A stretch of DNA of 64,000 bases from Lachnospiraceae bacterium (lineage in GTDB: Bacteria; Bacillota; Clostridia; Lachnospirales; Lachnospiraceae). The DNA is taken from assembly GCA_910574195.1 (NCBI GenBank), contig CAJTBF010000002.1, positions 62,001-126,000 of the forward strand. Reading direction: 5' to 3'. Position 1 is the first letter of the stretch. Every line of letters begins with the position of its first letter. Below, piece after piece: positions 18,301 to 26,808 of this stretch. A model generated the notes under the pieces. The model was not told the DNA's origin, did not search any database, and saw only the letters and a program-made list of their open reading frames with translations. The position numbers were made by a program, and so were the translations under genes.

Positions 18301-19142
18301 TGAAGGAAAAAGTGAAAGAAAGAGTAAACTGGCCAATCACGATCTTACTGATTCTCGGACTGATTACGGTAGCGTTTCCGCTTTATATGACGGTCGTTAT
18401 CGCATTTAAGCAGCCCAGTGAAATGACAAACAGTATTTCCGGTATTTTATCCCTTCCGAAAACCTGGAGTCTTTCAAACTTTGCGGAGGCAATGCGGGTG
18501 ACGGATTTCTGGCATTCTCTGCTGAACAGTATTATTGTCACTGTGGTAACCGTAGTGATCTCCATTCTGATTCATTCCATGATCGGATATGCGGTCGGAA
18601 GAAATAAAGCCAAGAATAAATTTTACAATTTCGTATACCTTTACATTGTAAGCGGTATGTTTGTGCCATTTGCGATTCTGATGATGCCTCTGGTAAAACA
18701 GACGGCGCAGATGGGGATTGACAATATCGTGGGCGTCATTCTCTGTTATGTTGTATTTTATATGCCGATGAACGTCCTGCTGTATTCCGGATATCTGGTA
18801 AATATCCCGATTGCACTGGAAGAAGCCGCACGTGTAGATGGTGCTACCACGTTCAAAACCTATTTCAGCATCATCTTCCCCATTATGAAGCCTATGCATG
18901 CAACGGTTGCGGTATTGACCGCTCTGGGAACCTGGAACGATGTAATGACACCGTTGGTTATTATGTCAGGAAGCGGTATGAACACTTTGCCGCTGGCACA
19001 GATGACATTCCAGACACAGTTCGGTACGAATTACAATCTTGCATTTGCATCTTACCTGCTGGCATTATTGCCGATCTTGATTTTCTACATCGTCTGTCAG
19101 AAGCAGATTCTTAATGGTGTAGTAAACGGAGCAGTGAAGTAG
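18300..19142 (+). CDS. carbohydrate ABC transporter permease (MalG type)
   Basis: The partner permease, 280 residues, about six transmembrane helices. The EAA loop reads EEAARVDGATTFKTYFSIIFP. The N-terminal helix (ITILLILGLITVAFPLYMTVV) and the loop with SLSNFAEAM are typical of MalG-like subunits. It is the last gene of the uptake operon; a strong terminator follows. Confidence 0.92.
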   Translation: MKEKVKERVNWPITILLILGLITVAFPLYMTVVIAFKQPSEMTNSISGILSLPKTWSLSNFAEAMRVTDFWHSLLNSIIVTVVTVVISILIHSMIGYAVGRNKAKNKFYNFVYLYIVSGMFVPFAILMMPLVKQTAQMGIDNIVGVILCYVVFYMPMNVLLYSGYLVNIPIALEEAARVDGATTFKTYFSIIFPIMKPMHATVAVLTALGTWNDVMTPLVIMSGSGMNTLPLAQMTFQTQFGTNYNLAFASYLLALLPILIFYIVCQKQILNGVVNGAVK

Positions 19143-19160
19143 AGCGCCTTGGGAAATATC

Positions 19161-19195
19161 AAAGCGGACTTCTTTTGGGGGAGGTCCGCTTTTAT
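19161..19195 (+). terminator. terminator of the sugar uptake operon
   Basis: AAAGCGGAC and GTCCGCTTTT pair perfectly around TTCTTTTGGGGGAG. Confidence 0.88.
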
Positions 19196-19253
19196 AGTAT
19201 GGGCGGGGGATTCACAGGGACGGGGGTGTGTGAGGAGTTGCAGAAACGGAGGT

Positions 19254-19392
19254 GTCCGCCTGGGCAGGAGTCCATGTCCACGTCACCCCGCTTTCGCTTC
19301 GCAAAAAACGTAGCAGACGCTAAACTCGAAAAAACTCGCCCCGCGCTGACGTTTTTTGAGAGGCTCCTTAGGATATGGACTCCTGTCCGGAC
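19254..19392. repeat. 139-bp palindromic intergenic element
   Basis: The inverted ends share GTCCG and CAGGAGTCCAT(G/A)TCC (left 19254-19279, right 19371-19392). The centre is rich in short stems and has no convincing ORF. It lies in the 666-bp gap between the permease and the alpha-galactosidase gene; that gap otherwise holds the terminator, a promoter and a tandem repeat. Confidence 0.6.
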
Positions 19393-19503
19393 TACATTGT
19401 TGACTGAGATGCAGAATACAACTCCGTAAGGAATACAGGAAAAGCGGTTTATATTATGGACGGAGCAAGGATTCCAAAAGATGAAAAAAATTGGAAATAA
19501 TTC

Positions 19504-19532
19504 TTGCACAGAAAGAATGAGTGGGGTATACT
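19504..19532 (+). promoter_or_regulatory. promoter upstream of the alpha-galactosidase gene
   Basis: TTGCAC (19504-19509), a 17-bp spacer and TATACT (19527-19532). The -10 hexamer is part of the 70-bp repeat and recurs at 19597 and 19667 without a matching -35. Confidence 0.55.
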
Positions 19533-19697
19533 TTATCGGACAGCGATAGCTGTCCGCCCGCCCCGAAGGGGCATGGATTACGGGATGCCCTGTGGGTATA
19601 CTTTATCGGACAGCGATAGCTGTCCGCCCGCCCCGAAGGGGCATGGATTACGGGATGCCCTGTGGGTATACTTTATCGGACAGCGTTAGCTGTCCGC
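19525..19697. repeat. 70-bp tandem repeat, 2.5 copies, three hairpins per unit
   Basis: The units start at 19525, 19595 and 19665 (the last partial) and are almost identical. Each complete unit carries CGGACAGC-GAT-AGCTGTCCG, GCCCC-GAA-GGGGC and GGGCAT...ATGCCC stems. A diverged pair of 71-bp units in the opposite orientation lies at 56329-56460. It is not a CRISPR: there are no spacers. Confidence 0.8.
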
Positions 19698-19808
19698 CTG
19701 GATGAGGGTATTTGTAAGGAGAAGAGACAGGCGCTGATAGAAGGCGTAACGGTTACTGGTCAGGGTATGACATGTAACGTGCAATGTGAGAAAAGGAGAA
19801 GTATCGCG

Positions 19809-21995
19809 ATGGGAATTGTATATGATGAGACACGAAAAACTTTTACACTGCACACGAAGGGTTCCACGTATCAGATGCAGGTAGATCCTTATGGATTCCT
19901 TCTGCATTTATATTATGGCAGACGGACGAGAGGATGCATGGATTATCTTTTGACTTATGCGGATCGGGGATTTTCGGGAAATCCGTATGATGTGGGAAAG
20001 GATCGAACCTACTCCATGGATGTTCTGCCTCAGGAATTTCCGTGCCAGGGGAATGGAGATTACCGGAGTCCTGTGTTTGCAGTGAAGAATGCAGATGGGT
20101 CGATCTGCTGTGATCTGCGGTTTCAGAGATATGAGATTGAAAAGGGAAAATATGGTTTAAAGGGACTGCCGGCTGTCTATGCAGAGGAAGCAGAGGCAGA
20201 AACATTGAAGATCTATATGGAGGATCCGGTTACCCGTGTATCTGTGTGTTTATTGTATGGTGTGTTGGAAGAGTATGATGTGATTACCCGAAGTGCAGTG
20301 GTCACCAATCAGGGGGAAGGACGGGTCTGTCTGGAAAAGATTCAGAGCGCTTGTCTGGATTTTGTCTGCGGGGAATTTGATTTGCTGACGTTTTATGGAA
20401 GACATGCTATGGAACGGAATTTACAGCGGGTACCGGTGGTGCATGGCAGTCAGATGATCGGGAGCCGCAGGGGAACTTCCAGTCATCAGTATAACCCGAT
20501 GATGATTTTGGCAGATCATGAGGCAACGGAAGATGCGGGAAGCTGCTATGCGATGGCTTTATTATACAGCGGCGGATTTAAAGGAGAAGTGGAGAAGGAT
20601 CAGTTTCATTTGACGCGGATGCAGTTGGGACTGCAGGAAGAATTGTTTTCCTATTCTCTGGATCCGGGACAGGAATTCTATGCGCCGGAAGTTGTGCTGA
20701 CATACAGCCAAAGCGGCCTGGGACGGTTGTCACACAATCTTCACATCTGTTTTCGGAAAAGACTCTGCCGGGGAAAGTATCGGGATCTGGAAAGGCCGGT
20801 ACTGTTAAATAGCTGGGAAGCGTCTTATTTTGACTTTAATGGAGAAAGTATCTATCAACTGGCAAAGCAGGCATCCCAGGTAGGTGTGGAAATGCTGGTT
20901 ATGGATGACGGATGGTTTGGCAAGCGGGATGACGATAACAGTGGATTGGGCGACTGGTATGTCAACGAGGAAAAACTGGGAGAGTCTTTGCAGGACCTGA
21001 TTCAGAGAATCAATGGGCTGGGTATGAAGTTTGGTATCTGGATTGAACCGGAGTCTGTCAATGAAGACAGTAATCTGTTCCAGGAACATCCGGACTGGGT
21101 GATGCGAATTCCGGGAAGAAATCCTGTCCGTGCACGGAATCAGCTGGTGCTTGATTTTTCCAGAAAGGAAGTTGTAGATTATATTTTTGAACAAATCTGC
21201 AAAATTTTGGATTTGGGCGTGGAATATGTGAAATGGGATATGAATCGGTCTCTGGCAGATGTATATTCCTGTGCGGCAAAGGATCAGGGAAATGTGCTCT
21301 ATGATTATGTTCTGGGCTTATACGACTTTCTGGAACGGCTGGTACAGCGTTATCCGAATATTCTGATTGAGGGATGCTGCGGCGGCGGCGGACGGTTTGA
21401 TGCAGGAATGTTATATTACACACCGCAGATCTGGTGCAGTGATAATACCGATGCGGTGGACCGGGTGCGGATTCAGTATGGAACATCTTTTGGCTATCCG
21501 GTATCCAGTGTCGGCTCTCATGTATCCGCAGTACCCAACCACCAGACGGGGAGAAGCACGTCTCTGAAAACCCGGGGCGTAGTTGCAATGGCAGGAACGT
21601 TTGGATATGAACTGGACCCGGGAATGCTGACAGAGGATGAAAAACAGGAAATCCGTTCTCAGATAGAGCAATATCATCGGTATGCGCCGTTGATTCAAAA
21701 CGGACGGTACTATCGGCTGACAAATCCGTTTGTATCAGAAGCAGGAGCATGGGAATTTGTATCAGAAGATCAGAAAGAAGTTTTATTTCAGGCGGTGATG
21801 TTGGAGATTCACGGGAATATGACGGTAAATTACGTCAGATTAAAAGGATTGAAAAGAGATTGCCTGTATCAGGAGCAGACAAGCGGCAGGGTATATGCGG
21901 CGGATGCGTTGATGGAGACAGGAATTCCGCTTCCTACGGCGTTTGGGGAATATCAGGCGTATCAATATTATTTTAAGGAAGTGGAGGAATCGTAG
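19809..21995 (+). CDS. aga: alpha-galactosidase, GH36
   Basis: A retaining alpha-galactosidase that removes terminal alpha-1,6-galactose from raffinose, melibiose or stachyose. 728 residues, the usual size of cytoplasmic bacterial GH36 enzymes, with no signal peptide. The N-terminal beta-supersandwich is followed by the catalytic barrel: DDGWFGKRDDD, VKWDMNR with nucleophile Asp477, and CSDNTDAVDR with acid/base Asp545. The ATG at 19809 is backed by AAAGGAGAAG. The frame is open to 19662, but that part lies in the tandem repeat and is not counted. It acts on sugars imported by the ABC system just upstream. Confidence 0.95.
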   Translation: MGIVYDETRKTFTLHTKGSTYQMQVDPYGFLLHLYYGRRTRGCMDYLLTYADRGFSGNPYDVGKDRTYSMDVLPQEFPCQGNGDYRSPVFAVKNADGSICCDLRFQRYEIEKGKYGLKGLPAVYAEEAEAETLKIYMEDPVTRVSVCLLYGVLEEYDVITRSAVVTNQGEGRVCLEKIQSACLDFVCGEFDLLTFYGRHAMERNLQRVPVVHGSQMIGSRRGTSSHQYNPMMILADHEATEDAGSCYAMALLYSGGFKGEVEKDQFHLTRMQLGLQEELFSYSLDPGQEFYAPEVVLTYSQSGLGRLSHNLHICFRKRLCRGKYRDLERPVLLNSWEASYFDFNGESIYQLAKQASQVGVEMLVMDDGWFGKRDDDNSGLGDWYVNEEKLGESLQDLIQRINGLGMKFGIWIEPESVNEDSNLFQEHPDWVMRIPGRNPVRARNQLVLDFSRKEVVDYIFEQICKILDLGVEYVKWDMNRSLADVYSCAAKDQGNVLYDYVLGLYDFLERLVQRYPNILIEGCCGGGGRFDAGMLYYTPQIWCSDNTDAVDRVRIQYGTSFGYPVSSVGSHVSAVPNHQTGRSTSLKTRGVVAMAGTFGYELDPGMLTEDEKQEIRSQIEQYHRYAPLIQNGRYYRLTNPFVSEAGAWEFVSEDQKEVLFQAVMLEIHGNMTVNYVRLKGLKRDCLYQEQTSGRVYAADALMETGIPLPTAFGEYQAYQYYFKEVEES

Positions 21996-22055
21996 CATCT
22001 GAGTCCGGAAGATTCCCGAAAATATTTGTAGCAGAGGGGAACGGATGAAAAAAGT

Positions 22056-22084
22056 TTGACAATCCCGTGTTACATGCGTATAAT
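22056..22084 (+). promoter_or_regulatory. consensus sigma-A promoter of glnA
   Basis: TTGACA (22056-22061), 17 bp and TATAAT (22079-22084): a perfect consensus promoter, predicted to start near 22091. The leader to glnA is nearly 200 nt. Confidence 0.85.
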
Positions 22085-22097
22085 AAGTACGAAACAA

Positions 22098-22133
22098 GGG
22101 CGTTTTTTCTATGGGGAGAAAACGCCCGTTTTT
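22098..22133 (+). terminator. terminator-like hairpin in the glnA leader (possible ANTAR target)
   Basis: GGGCGTT...TTCT pairs with AGAA...AACGCCC and closes a six-base loop ATGGGG (22111-22116); GTTTTTA follows. The loop has A at position 1 and G at position 4, the pattern of ANTAR-bound hairpins. It begins only about 7 nt after the predicted start of transcription, which is unusual for an attenuator. Confidence 0.6.
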
Positions 22134-22141
22134 ATGTGATT

Positions 22142-22221
22142 GTATACGGAAAAGCCAGCGGCGGCATGATTTTTGTATGACATCGTATGTGGAAAAGTTT
22201 GCAGTGGCAATTTTTCGTGAT
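22142..22221 (+). repeat. two tandem copies of the 37-nt hairpin repeat
   Basis: Copy 1 (22142-22178) starts GTATACGGAAAAG and holds GCC-AGC-GGC before a T-rich end. Copy 2 (22185-22221) starts GTATGTGGAAAAG with the stem TTGC-AGTG-GCAA. Copy 1 can also be folded with a hexaloop AGCGGC. Confidence 0.6.
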
Positions 22222-22284
22222 TTTGAAAAAAGATCTTTGGGAAACACTTGGTAGAATTGTAAGGTCGAATACAGGAGGTGCAAA

Positions 22285-23601
22285 ATGCATAAGTTTACGA
22301 GGGAAGAGATTCTGGAAATAGTGAAAGAAGAGGACGTACAATTTCTTCGTCTGCAGTTTACCGATGTTTTCGGTACGATGAAGAATATGGCGGTTACCGT
22401 GAGTCAACTGGAAAAAGTGCTGGATAATCAATGCAGATTTGACGCTTCCCCGGTGCAGGGATTTTCCGGTTTATATGAACCGGATCTGTATCTGCATCCG
22501 GACTGGAATACATTTGCGATTTTTCCATGGCGTCCCCAGCAGGGAAAGGTGGCCCGATTGATCTGCGACGTATACCGTCCGGATGGGACGCCCTATCCGG
22601 GGGATCCGCGCCGGATCTTGAAACGGATATTGAACGAAGCGGCAAACATGGGGTATGAGATGAAAGTAGGACCGGAGTGCGAGTTTTTCCTGTTTCACAT
22701 GGACGAGGACGGGATGCCGACCACACTGACGCACGAACAAGGCGGCTACTTTGATGTGGGGCCGTTGGATTTCGGGGAAAATGCGCGCCGGGATATGGTA
22801 TTGACATTGGAAGAAATGGGATTTGTGATCGAGTCATCTTATCATGAGAGCGCGCCGGCGCAGCATGAGATCGATTTTCAGTATGATGAGGCGCTGACCA
22901 CAGCGGATAATATTATGACATTCAAGATGGTCGTGAAGACCATTGCAAAGCGGCATGGCCTGCATGCCACATTTATGCCGAAACCGAAAGCAGAGACTGC
23001 GGGTTCCGGTATGCATATTAATCTGTCTCTCCATAAAAACGAAAAAAATGTGTTTCGCAATGACGAGGATAAGAATGGTCTCAGCCAGGAGGCTTACTAT
23101 TTTATCGGTGGATTGATGAAACATATTCGGGCGATTACTTGTATCACCAACCCTACCGTGAATTCGTATAAAAGATTTGTCCCCGGATATGAGGCGCCTG
23201 TTTATATCGGATGGTCCGCGAAATCAAAGAGTCCGCTGCTCCGTGTTCCCCCGGTTCGGGGTGAACATGCCCGCCTGGAACTGCGCAGCCCCGATTCTAC
23301 GGCGAATCCCTATTTGGCTCTTGCGGTTCTTCTGGCAGCAGGATTGGATGGAATTCAGAATCGGATTGCGCCCCGGGAAAGCATGGATCAGATCGTGTCG
23401 GAAGCGGACAGAGAAAAGTATCAGGCTCTTCCGGAGAATCTGGGAGAGGCAGTTCGAGAACTGGAAAAGGATGCATTTATCCGGGGCGTGCTGGGAGAAG
23501 AACTGGCACAGGATATGATTGCCGTGCAGAAAAAGGAATACCATGCCTACTGTATGCAGGTAACGGACTGGGAACTTGCCAATTACCTGCATAGATTGTA
23601 G
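22285..23601 (+). CDS. glnA: glutamine synthetase type I
   Basis: Makes glutamine from glutamate, ammonia and ATP. 438 residues, the GSI-alpha length. Motifs: the N-terminal loop FTDVFGTMKN with the following DASPVQGF, the ATP/metal region VGPECEFFLFHMDEDG, KPKAETAGSGMHINLSL, NSYKRFVPGYEAP, and RVPPVRGEHARLELRSPD. AGGAGGTG sits 8 nt before the ATG. The next gene encodes an ANTAR RNA-binding protein and the glnA leader has hairpins of the type such proteins bind, so control by antitermination is likely. No GlnR box was recognised. Confidence 0.96.
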   Translation: MHKFTREEILEIVKEEDVQFLRLQFTDVFGTMKNMAVTVSQLEKVLDNQCRFDASPVQGFSGLYEPDLYLHPDWNTFAIFPWRPQQGKVARLICDVYRPDGTPYPGDPRRILKRILNEAANMGYEMKVGPECEFFLFHMDEDGMPTTLTHEQGGYFDVGPLDFGENARRDMVLTLEEMGFVIESSYHESAPAQHEIDFQYDEALTTADNIMTFKMVVKTIAKRHGLHATFMPKPKAETAGSGMHINLSLHKNEKNVFRNDEDKNGLSQEAYYFIGGLMKHIRAITCITNPTVNSYKRFVPGYEAPVYIGWSAKSKSPLLRVPPVRGEHARLELRSPDSTANPYLALAVLLAAGLDGIQNRIAPRESMDQIVSEADREKYQALPENLGEAVRELEKDAFIRGVLGEELAQDMIAVQKKEYHAYCMQVTDWELANYLHRL

Positions 23602-23618
23602 ATGCACAGGAAGAAATC

Positions 23619-23773
23619 GTTACTATTCACGGCCTGGGAGGCCGCTCATAGCAACGGTTCGGGGCGATATTTAAAGTTTTGCTGCGCAAAAATCGCCCCT
23701 CACTGTTATCATTGTTGAATGATATTCCCACGGAATGCGCAGTTCAGCGCGTTCCTGAGGCGTGAATAGTAAC
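23619..23773. mobile_element. MITE-like element with 16-bp terminal inverted repeats
   Basis: GTTACTATTCACG(G)CCT (23619-23635) is inverted at the right end as AGGCGTGAATAGTAAC (23758-23773). Inside are the stems GGGGCGAT...ATCGCCCC and the CACGGAATGC hairpin also present at 6580. There is no coding capacity. It accounts for about half of the 313-bp gap between glnA and the ANTAR gene. Confidence 0.65.
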
Positions 23774-23914
23774 AAGAAATCTTTCAGAATGGCGGCGCGA
23801 AAAAGAACAGGGCAGGAGAACAGATAAAACATCATCAGAAATGGAACAGGCAGGACAGCATTTTTTCGACGGAAAGCAGCCGGAAATAATGGATAAGGCA
23901 GGAGGTGAGCGGAT

Positions 23915-24463
23915 ATGAACAGTGTGATTGTAGTATTTCCGAAAAAGGAGGTCGCAATGAAAATCCGCAATATTCTGTCTCATCATGGCATGGATGTGAT
24001 GGAAGTCTGTACAACAGGTGCGCAGGCGCTGCAATGTGCAGATATGCTGGAAGAAGGGGTTGTGGTATGCGGATACCGGATGCAGGATATGATGTATACC
24101 GGTATTCGGGAATGTCTGCCGGAATCCTTTGAAATGCTTCTGATTACGTCACCGGATAAGTTGAGAGATGGTCTGGAAAAAGGAGTAGTGGGCCTGTCCA
24201 TGCCGATTAAGGTATACGATTTGATCAATACGCTGGAGATGATTCTCCGGGGAATGCAGCGCAGGCGGAAGGCTCGCAGAGAGGCGGCCAGGAACAGAGA
24301 TCCGGAGCAAAAAGCGCTGATCGGCCAGGCAAAAGCACTTCTGATGGAACGAAACCATATGACGGAGGAAGAGGCTCACCGTTATTTGCAGAAAAGCAGT
24401 ATGGACAGTGGCACCAATATGCTGGAGACGGCACAGATGATATTGACAATTATGAACGAATAG
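23915..24463 (+). CDS. ANTAR-domain RNA-binding antiterminator
   Basis: 182 residues. The N-terminal part (1-120) is receiver-like but lacks a clear phospho-acceptor Asp in the usual place, so it is probably a pseudo-receiver. The C-terminal ANTAR domain (about 128-182) matches the three-helix pattern: ALIGQAKALLMERNHMTEEEAH, then LQKSSMDSGTNMLETAQMIL. ANTAR proteins bind paired hexaloop hairpins and prevent termination. AGGAGGTGAGC precedes the ATG. The position right after glnA suggests nitrogen-dependent control of glnA; I recall a similar glnA-linked antiterminator in solventogenic clostridia. dapF follows after 10 nt. Confidence 0.87.
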   Translation: MNSVIVVFPKKEVAMKIRNILSHHGMDVMEVCTTGAQALQCADMLEEGVVVCGYRMQDMMYTGIRECLPESFEMLLITSPDKLRDGLEKGVVGLSMPIKVYDLINTLEMILRGMQRRRKARREAARNRDPEQKALIGQAKALLMERNHMTEEEAHRYLQKSSMDSGTNMLETAQMILTIMNE

Positions 24464-24473
24464 GGAGAGAAAT

Positions 24474-25307
24474 ATGAAGTTCACAAAGATGCAGGGATTG
24501 GGAAATGATTATGTTTATGTAAACTGTCTGAAAGAAACAGTGATACATCCGTCCGAGATGGCAATCAGGGTGAGCGACCGGCATTTTGGAATCGGCGCGG
24601 ACGGTTTGATTCTGATTCGCCCCTCGGTGAAAGCAGATTTTGAGATGGAAATGTATAATGCGGACGGTTCCAGGGGGGAGATGTGCGGAAACGGAATTCG
24701 TTGTGTGGCCAAATATGTATATGACTATGGGCTGACAGATAAAACAAGAATTTCTGTCGATACACTGGGCGGAGTAAAGGAATTGGAGCTGACAGTGGAA
24801 GAGGGGGAAGTAAAGCTGGTCAAAGTGGATATGGGAAAACCAGTTCTGGAACCGCCGCGGATTCCGATTGTAACCGAAGCCGACGCCGTAATCAATCAGC
24901 CAATACAGGTAAATGGACTGGAATATCGTATGACCGGGGTATCGATGGGAAATCCGCATGCCGTGGTGTTTCTGGAAGATATAAAAAGCCTGGATATAGA
25001 AAAAACGGGTCCGTTGTTTGAACATCATGTATGTTTTCCGAAACGGATAAATACGGAATTTGTCCGGGTAGTGGACAGACATACGGTGGAAATGCGAGTC
25101 TGGGAACGCGGCTCGGGGGAAACGCTTGCCTGCGGAACCGGTGCCTGTGCCGTAACGGTTGCCTGTGTACTGAACGGACTGACGGAGGAAGAGATTACGG
25201 TAAAACTTCTGGGAGGGGATCTGCAGATTCAGTGGGACAGGGAAAACGATACGGTATATATGACCGGACCGGCGGAAATAGTATTTGAAGGGAACTGGGA
25301 AGAATAA
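24474..25307 (+). CDS. dapF: diaminopimelate epimerase
   Basis: Converts LL- to meso-diaminopimelate, for lysine and peptidoglycan. 277 residues. Both catalytic cysteines are present: Cys71 in EMCGNGIRCVAKY and Cys220 in LACGTGACAVT. The N-terminus FTKMQGLGNDYVY is typical. It is 10 nt after the ANTAR gene and followed by dapL, so the whole glnA-ANTAR-dapF-dapL stretch may be co-transcribed, although the MITE-like element lies after glnA. Confidence 0.96.
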   Translation: MKFTKMQGLGNDYVYVNCLKETVIHPSEMAIRVSDRHFGIGADGLILIRPSVKADFEMEMYNADGSRGEMCGNGIRCVAKYVYDYGLTDKTRISVDTLGGVKELELTVEEGEVKLVKVDMGKPVLEPPRIPIVTEADAVINQPIQVNGLEYRMTGVSMGNPHAVVFLEDIKSLDIEKTGPLFEHHVCFPKRINTEFVRVVDRHTVEMRVWERGSGETLACGTGACAVTVACVLNGLTEEEITVKLLGGDLQIQWDRENDTVYMTGPAEIVFEGNWEE

Positions 25308-25413
25308 AAGGCGTGTACGGAATCGTTATTTGCCGCATCTGCCTGGGGAAAAGTAATGCGGAATCTACATTGTACGGAGAAAATGTACAGCGGAAAAAAG
25401 GAGAGAGAATTTC

Positions 25414-26628
25414 ATGTTTAAAATCAATGAGAATTATCTGAAATTGCCGGGAAGTTATTTATTTTCTACGATTGGGAGAAAAGTGGAGGCCTATATGGAA
25501 GCGCATCCGGACCAATCAGTGATTCGTCTGGGAATCGGGGATGTGACACAGCCGTTGGCTCCGGCGATCATTGACGCGCTGCATCTGGCGGTGGACGAGA
25601 TGGCAGAGGCGGAGACATTTCACGGATATGCGCCGGATCTGGGCTATGAATTCCTGCGCCGGGCTATGGCGGAAGGGGATTATCAGGCCAGAGGATGTGA
25701 GATTACGGCCGATGAGGTCTTTATCTCAGACGGTGCAAAGTGCGATTCGGGAAATATCCAGGAGATTTTTGGGACAGACAATAAAATCGCGGTGTGTGAT
25801 CCGGTTTATCCGGTGTATGTGGATACCAATGTGATGGCCGGAAGGGCCGGAACCTATGATCCGGCGGCGGATACATGGAGCGACGTGATTTATATGCCCT
25901 GTACGGCGAAAAACAATTTTGTACCGGAACTGCCGAAGGAAACGCCGGATCTCCTTTATCTTTGCTTTCCCAATAATCCCACAGGCTCGGCCATTACGAA
26001 AGCACAGCTTCAGGAATGGGTGGATTACGCCAACAAAGTGGGCGCCGTGATCATCTATGATGCGGCATATGAAGCGTATATTTCGGAACCGGGGATTCCT
26101 CATACCATTTACGAATGCGAGGGGGCAAGAACCTGCGCTATTGAACTGCGCAGTTTTTCCAAAAATGCCGGGTTTACCGGTGTGCGTCTCGGTGCGACTA
26201 TTATTCCAAAAGATCTGAAATGCGGGGAGATCACACTGCATACGCTTTGGGCGAGACGACATGGAACCAAATACAACGGAGCGCCATATATTGTACAGAA
26301 GGCCGGGGAAGCCGTATATTCCCAGGCCGGAAAAGCACAGTTGGCGGAGCAGATCGCATATTATATGAAAAATGCCAGAACAATATATCAAGGACTGAAG
26401 GATGCAGGATATCAGGTATCCGGAGGAATGAATGCACCATATATCTGGCTGAAAACACCGGGGCAGATGACTTCCTGGGAATTTTTCGATTTTCTGCTGG
26501 AACATGCTCAGATTGTGGGAACGCCGGGATCCGGATTTGGACCCAGCGGGGAAGGATACTTCCGATTGACTGCATTTGGAAGTTATGAGAATACCGTAGC
26601 GGCAATGGAACGGATCAGACAGATATAA
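25414..26628 (+). CDS. dapL: LL-diaminopimelate aminotransferase
   Basis: A PLP enzyme that makes LL-diaminopimelate directly from tetrahydrodipicolinate, bypassing the succinylase and acetylase steps. 404 residues. SFSKNAGFTGVRLG holds the PLP lysine (Lys250), and RLGIGDVTQPLAP, LCFPNNPTG and YDAAYEAYI are family motifs. AAAGGAGAG precedes the ATG. Together with dapF it gives meso-diaminopimelate in two steps. Confidence 0.96.
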   Translation: MFKINENYLKLPGSYLFSTIGRKVEAYMEAHPDQSVIRLGIGDVTQPLAPAIIDALHLAVDEMAEAETFHGYAPDLGYEFLRRAMAEGDYQARGCEITADEVFISDGAKCDSGNIQEIFGTDNKIAVCDPVYPVYVDTNVMAGRAGTYDPAADTWSDVIYMPCTAKNNFVPELPKETPDLLYLCFPNNPTGSAITKAQLQEWVDYANKVGAVIIYDAAYEAYISEPGIPHTIYECEGARTCAIELRSFSKNAGFTGVRLGATIIPKDLKCGEITLHTLWARRHGTKYNGAPYIVQKAGEAVYSQAGKAQLAEQIAYYMKNARTIYQGLKDAGYQVSGGMNAPYIWLKTPGQMTSWEFFDFLLEHAQIVGTPGSGFGPSGEGYFRLTAFGSYENTVAAMERIRQI

Positions 26629-26679
26629 AGATGTAATAAAGTAACAGTTACTAATAAAAATGAAAGTTTTATGAACAGC

Positions 26680-26707
26680 TTTACAAATACGGGAAAGTGT
26701 GTTATCG
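26680..26707 (+). promoter_or_regulatory. weak candidate promoter of lon
   Basis: TTTACA (26680-26685), 16 bp and TTATCG (26702-26707). The -10 is poor, but the position just before the CIRCE operator is right. Confidence 0.4.
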
Positions 26708-26718
26708 TTACAATGGGT

Positions 26719-26745
26719 TTAGCACTCGATAAAAAGGAGTGCTAA
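26719..26745 (+). promoter_or_regulatory. CIRCE operator (HrcA binding site)
   Basis: TTAGCACTC, nine bases, GAGTGCTAA: a perfect match to the HrcA consensus. It lies about 60 bp upstream of lon, so lon is probably in the HrcA heat-shock regulon. Confidence 0.93.
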
Positions 26746-26808
26746 TAAAATAGAATTAAAAAATGTATATCATACAGACTGGAATTTATTTTTTGAAGTA
26801 AAGGAGAG

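Noticed and set aside
19175-19429. 84-codon frame in the alpha-galactosidase upstream region
   Set aside because: It covers a terminator and a palindromic element, and its composition is not protein-like.
19525-19697. CRISPR array
   Set aside because: The 70-bp units are contiguous and near identical, with no variable spacers and no cas genes nearby.
24450-25082. Long antisense frame opposite dapF (and similar ones opposite lon, metK and murA)
   Set aside because: They mirror well-conserved genes, lack start signals and show no family similarity; they result from codon bias of the true strand.
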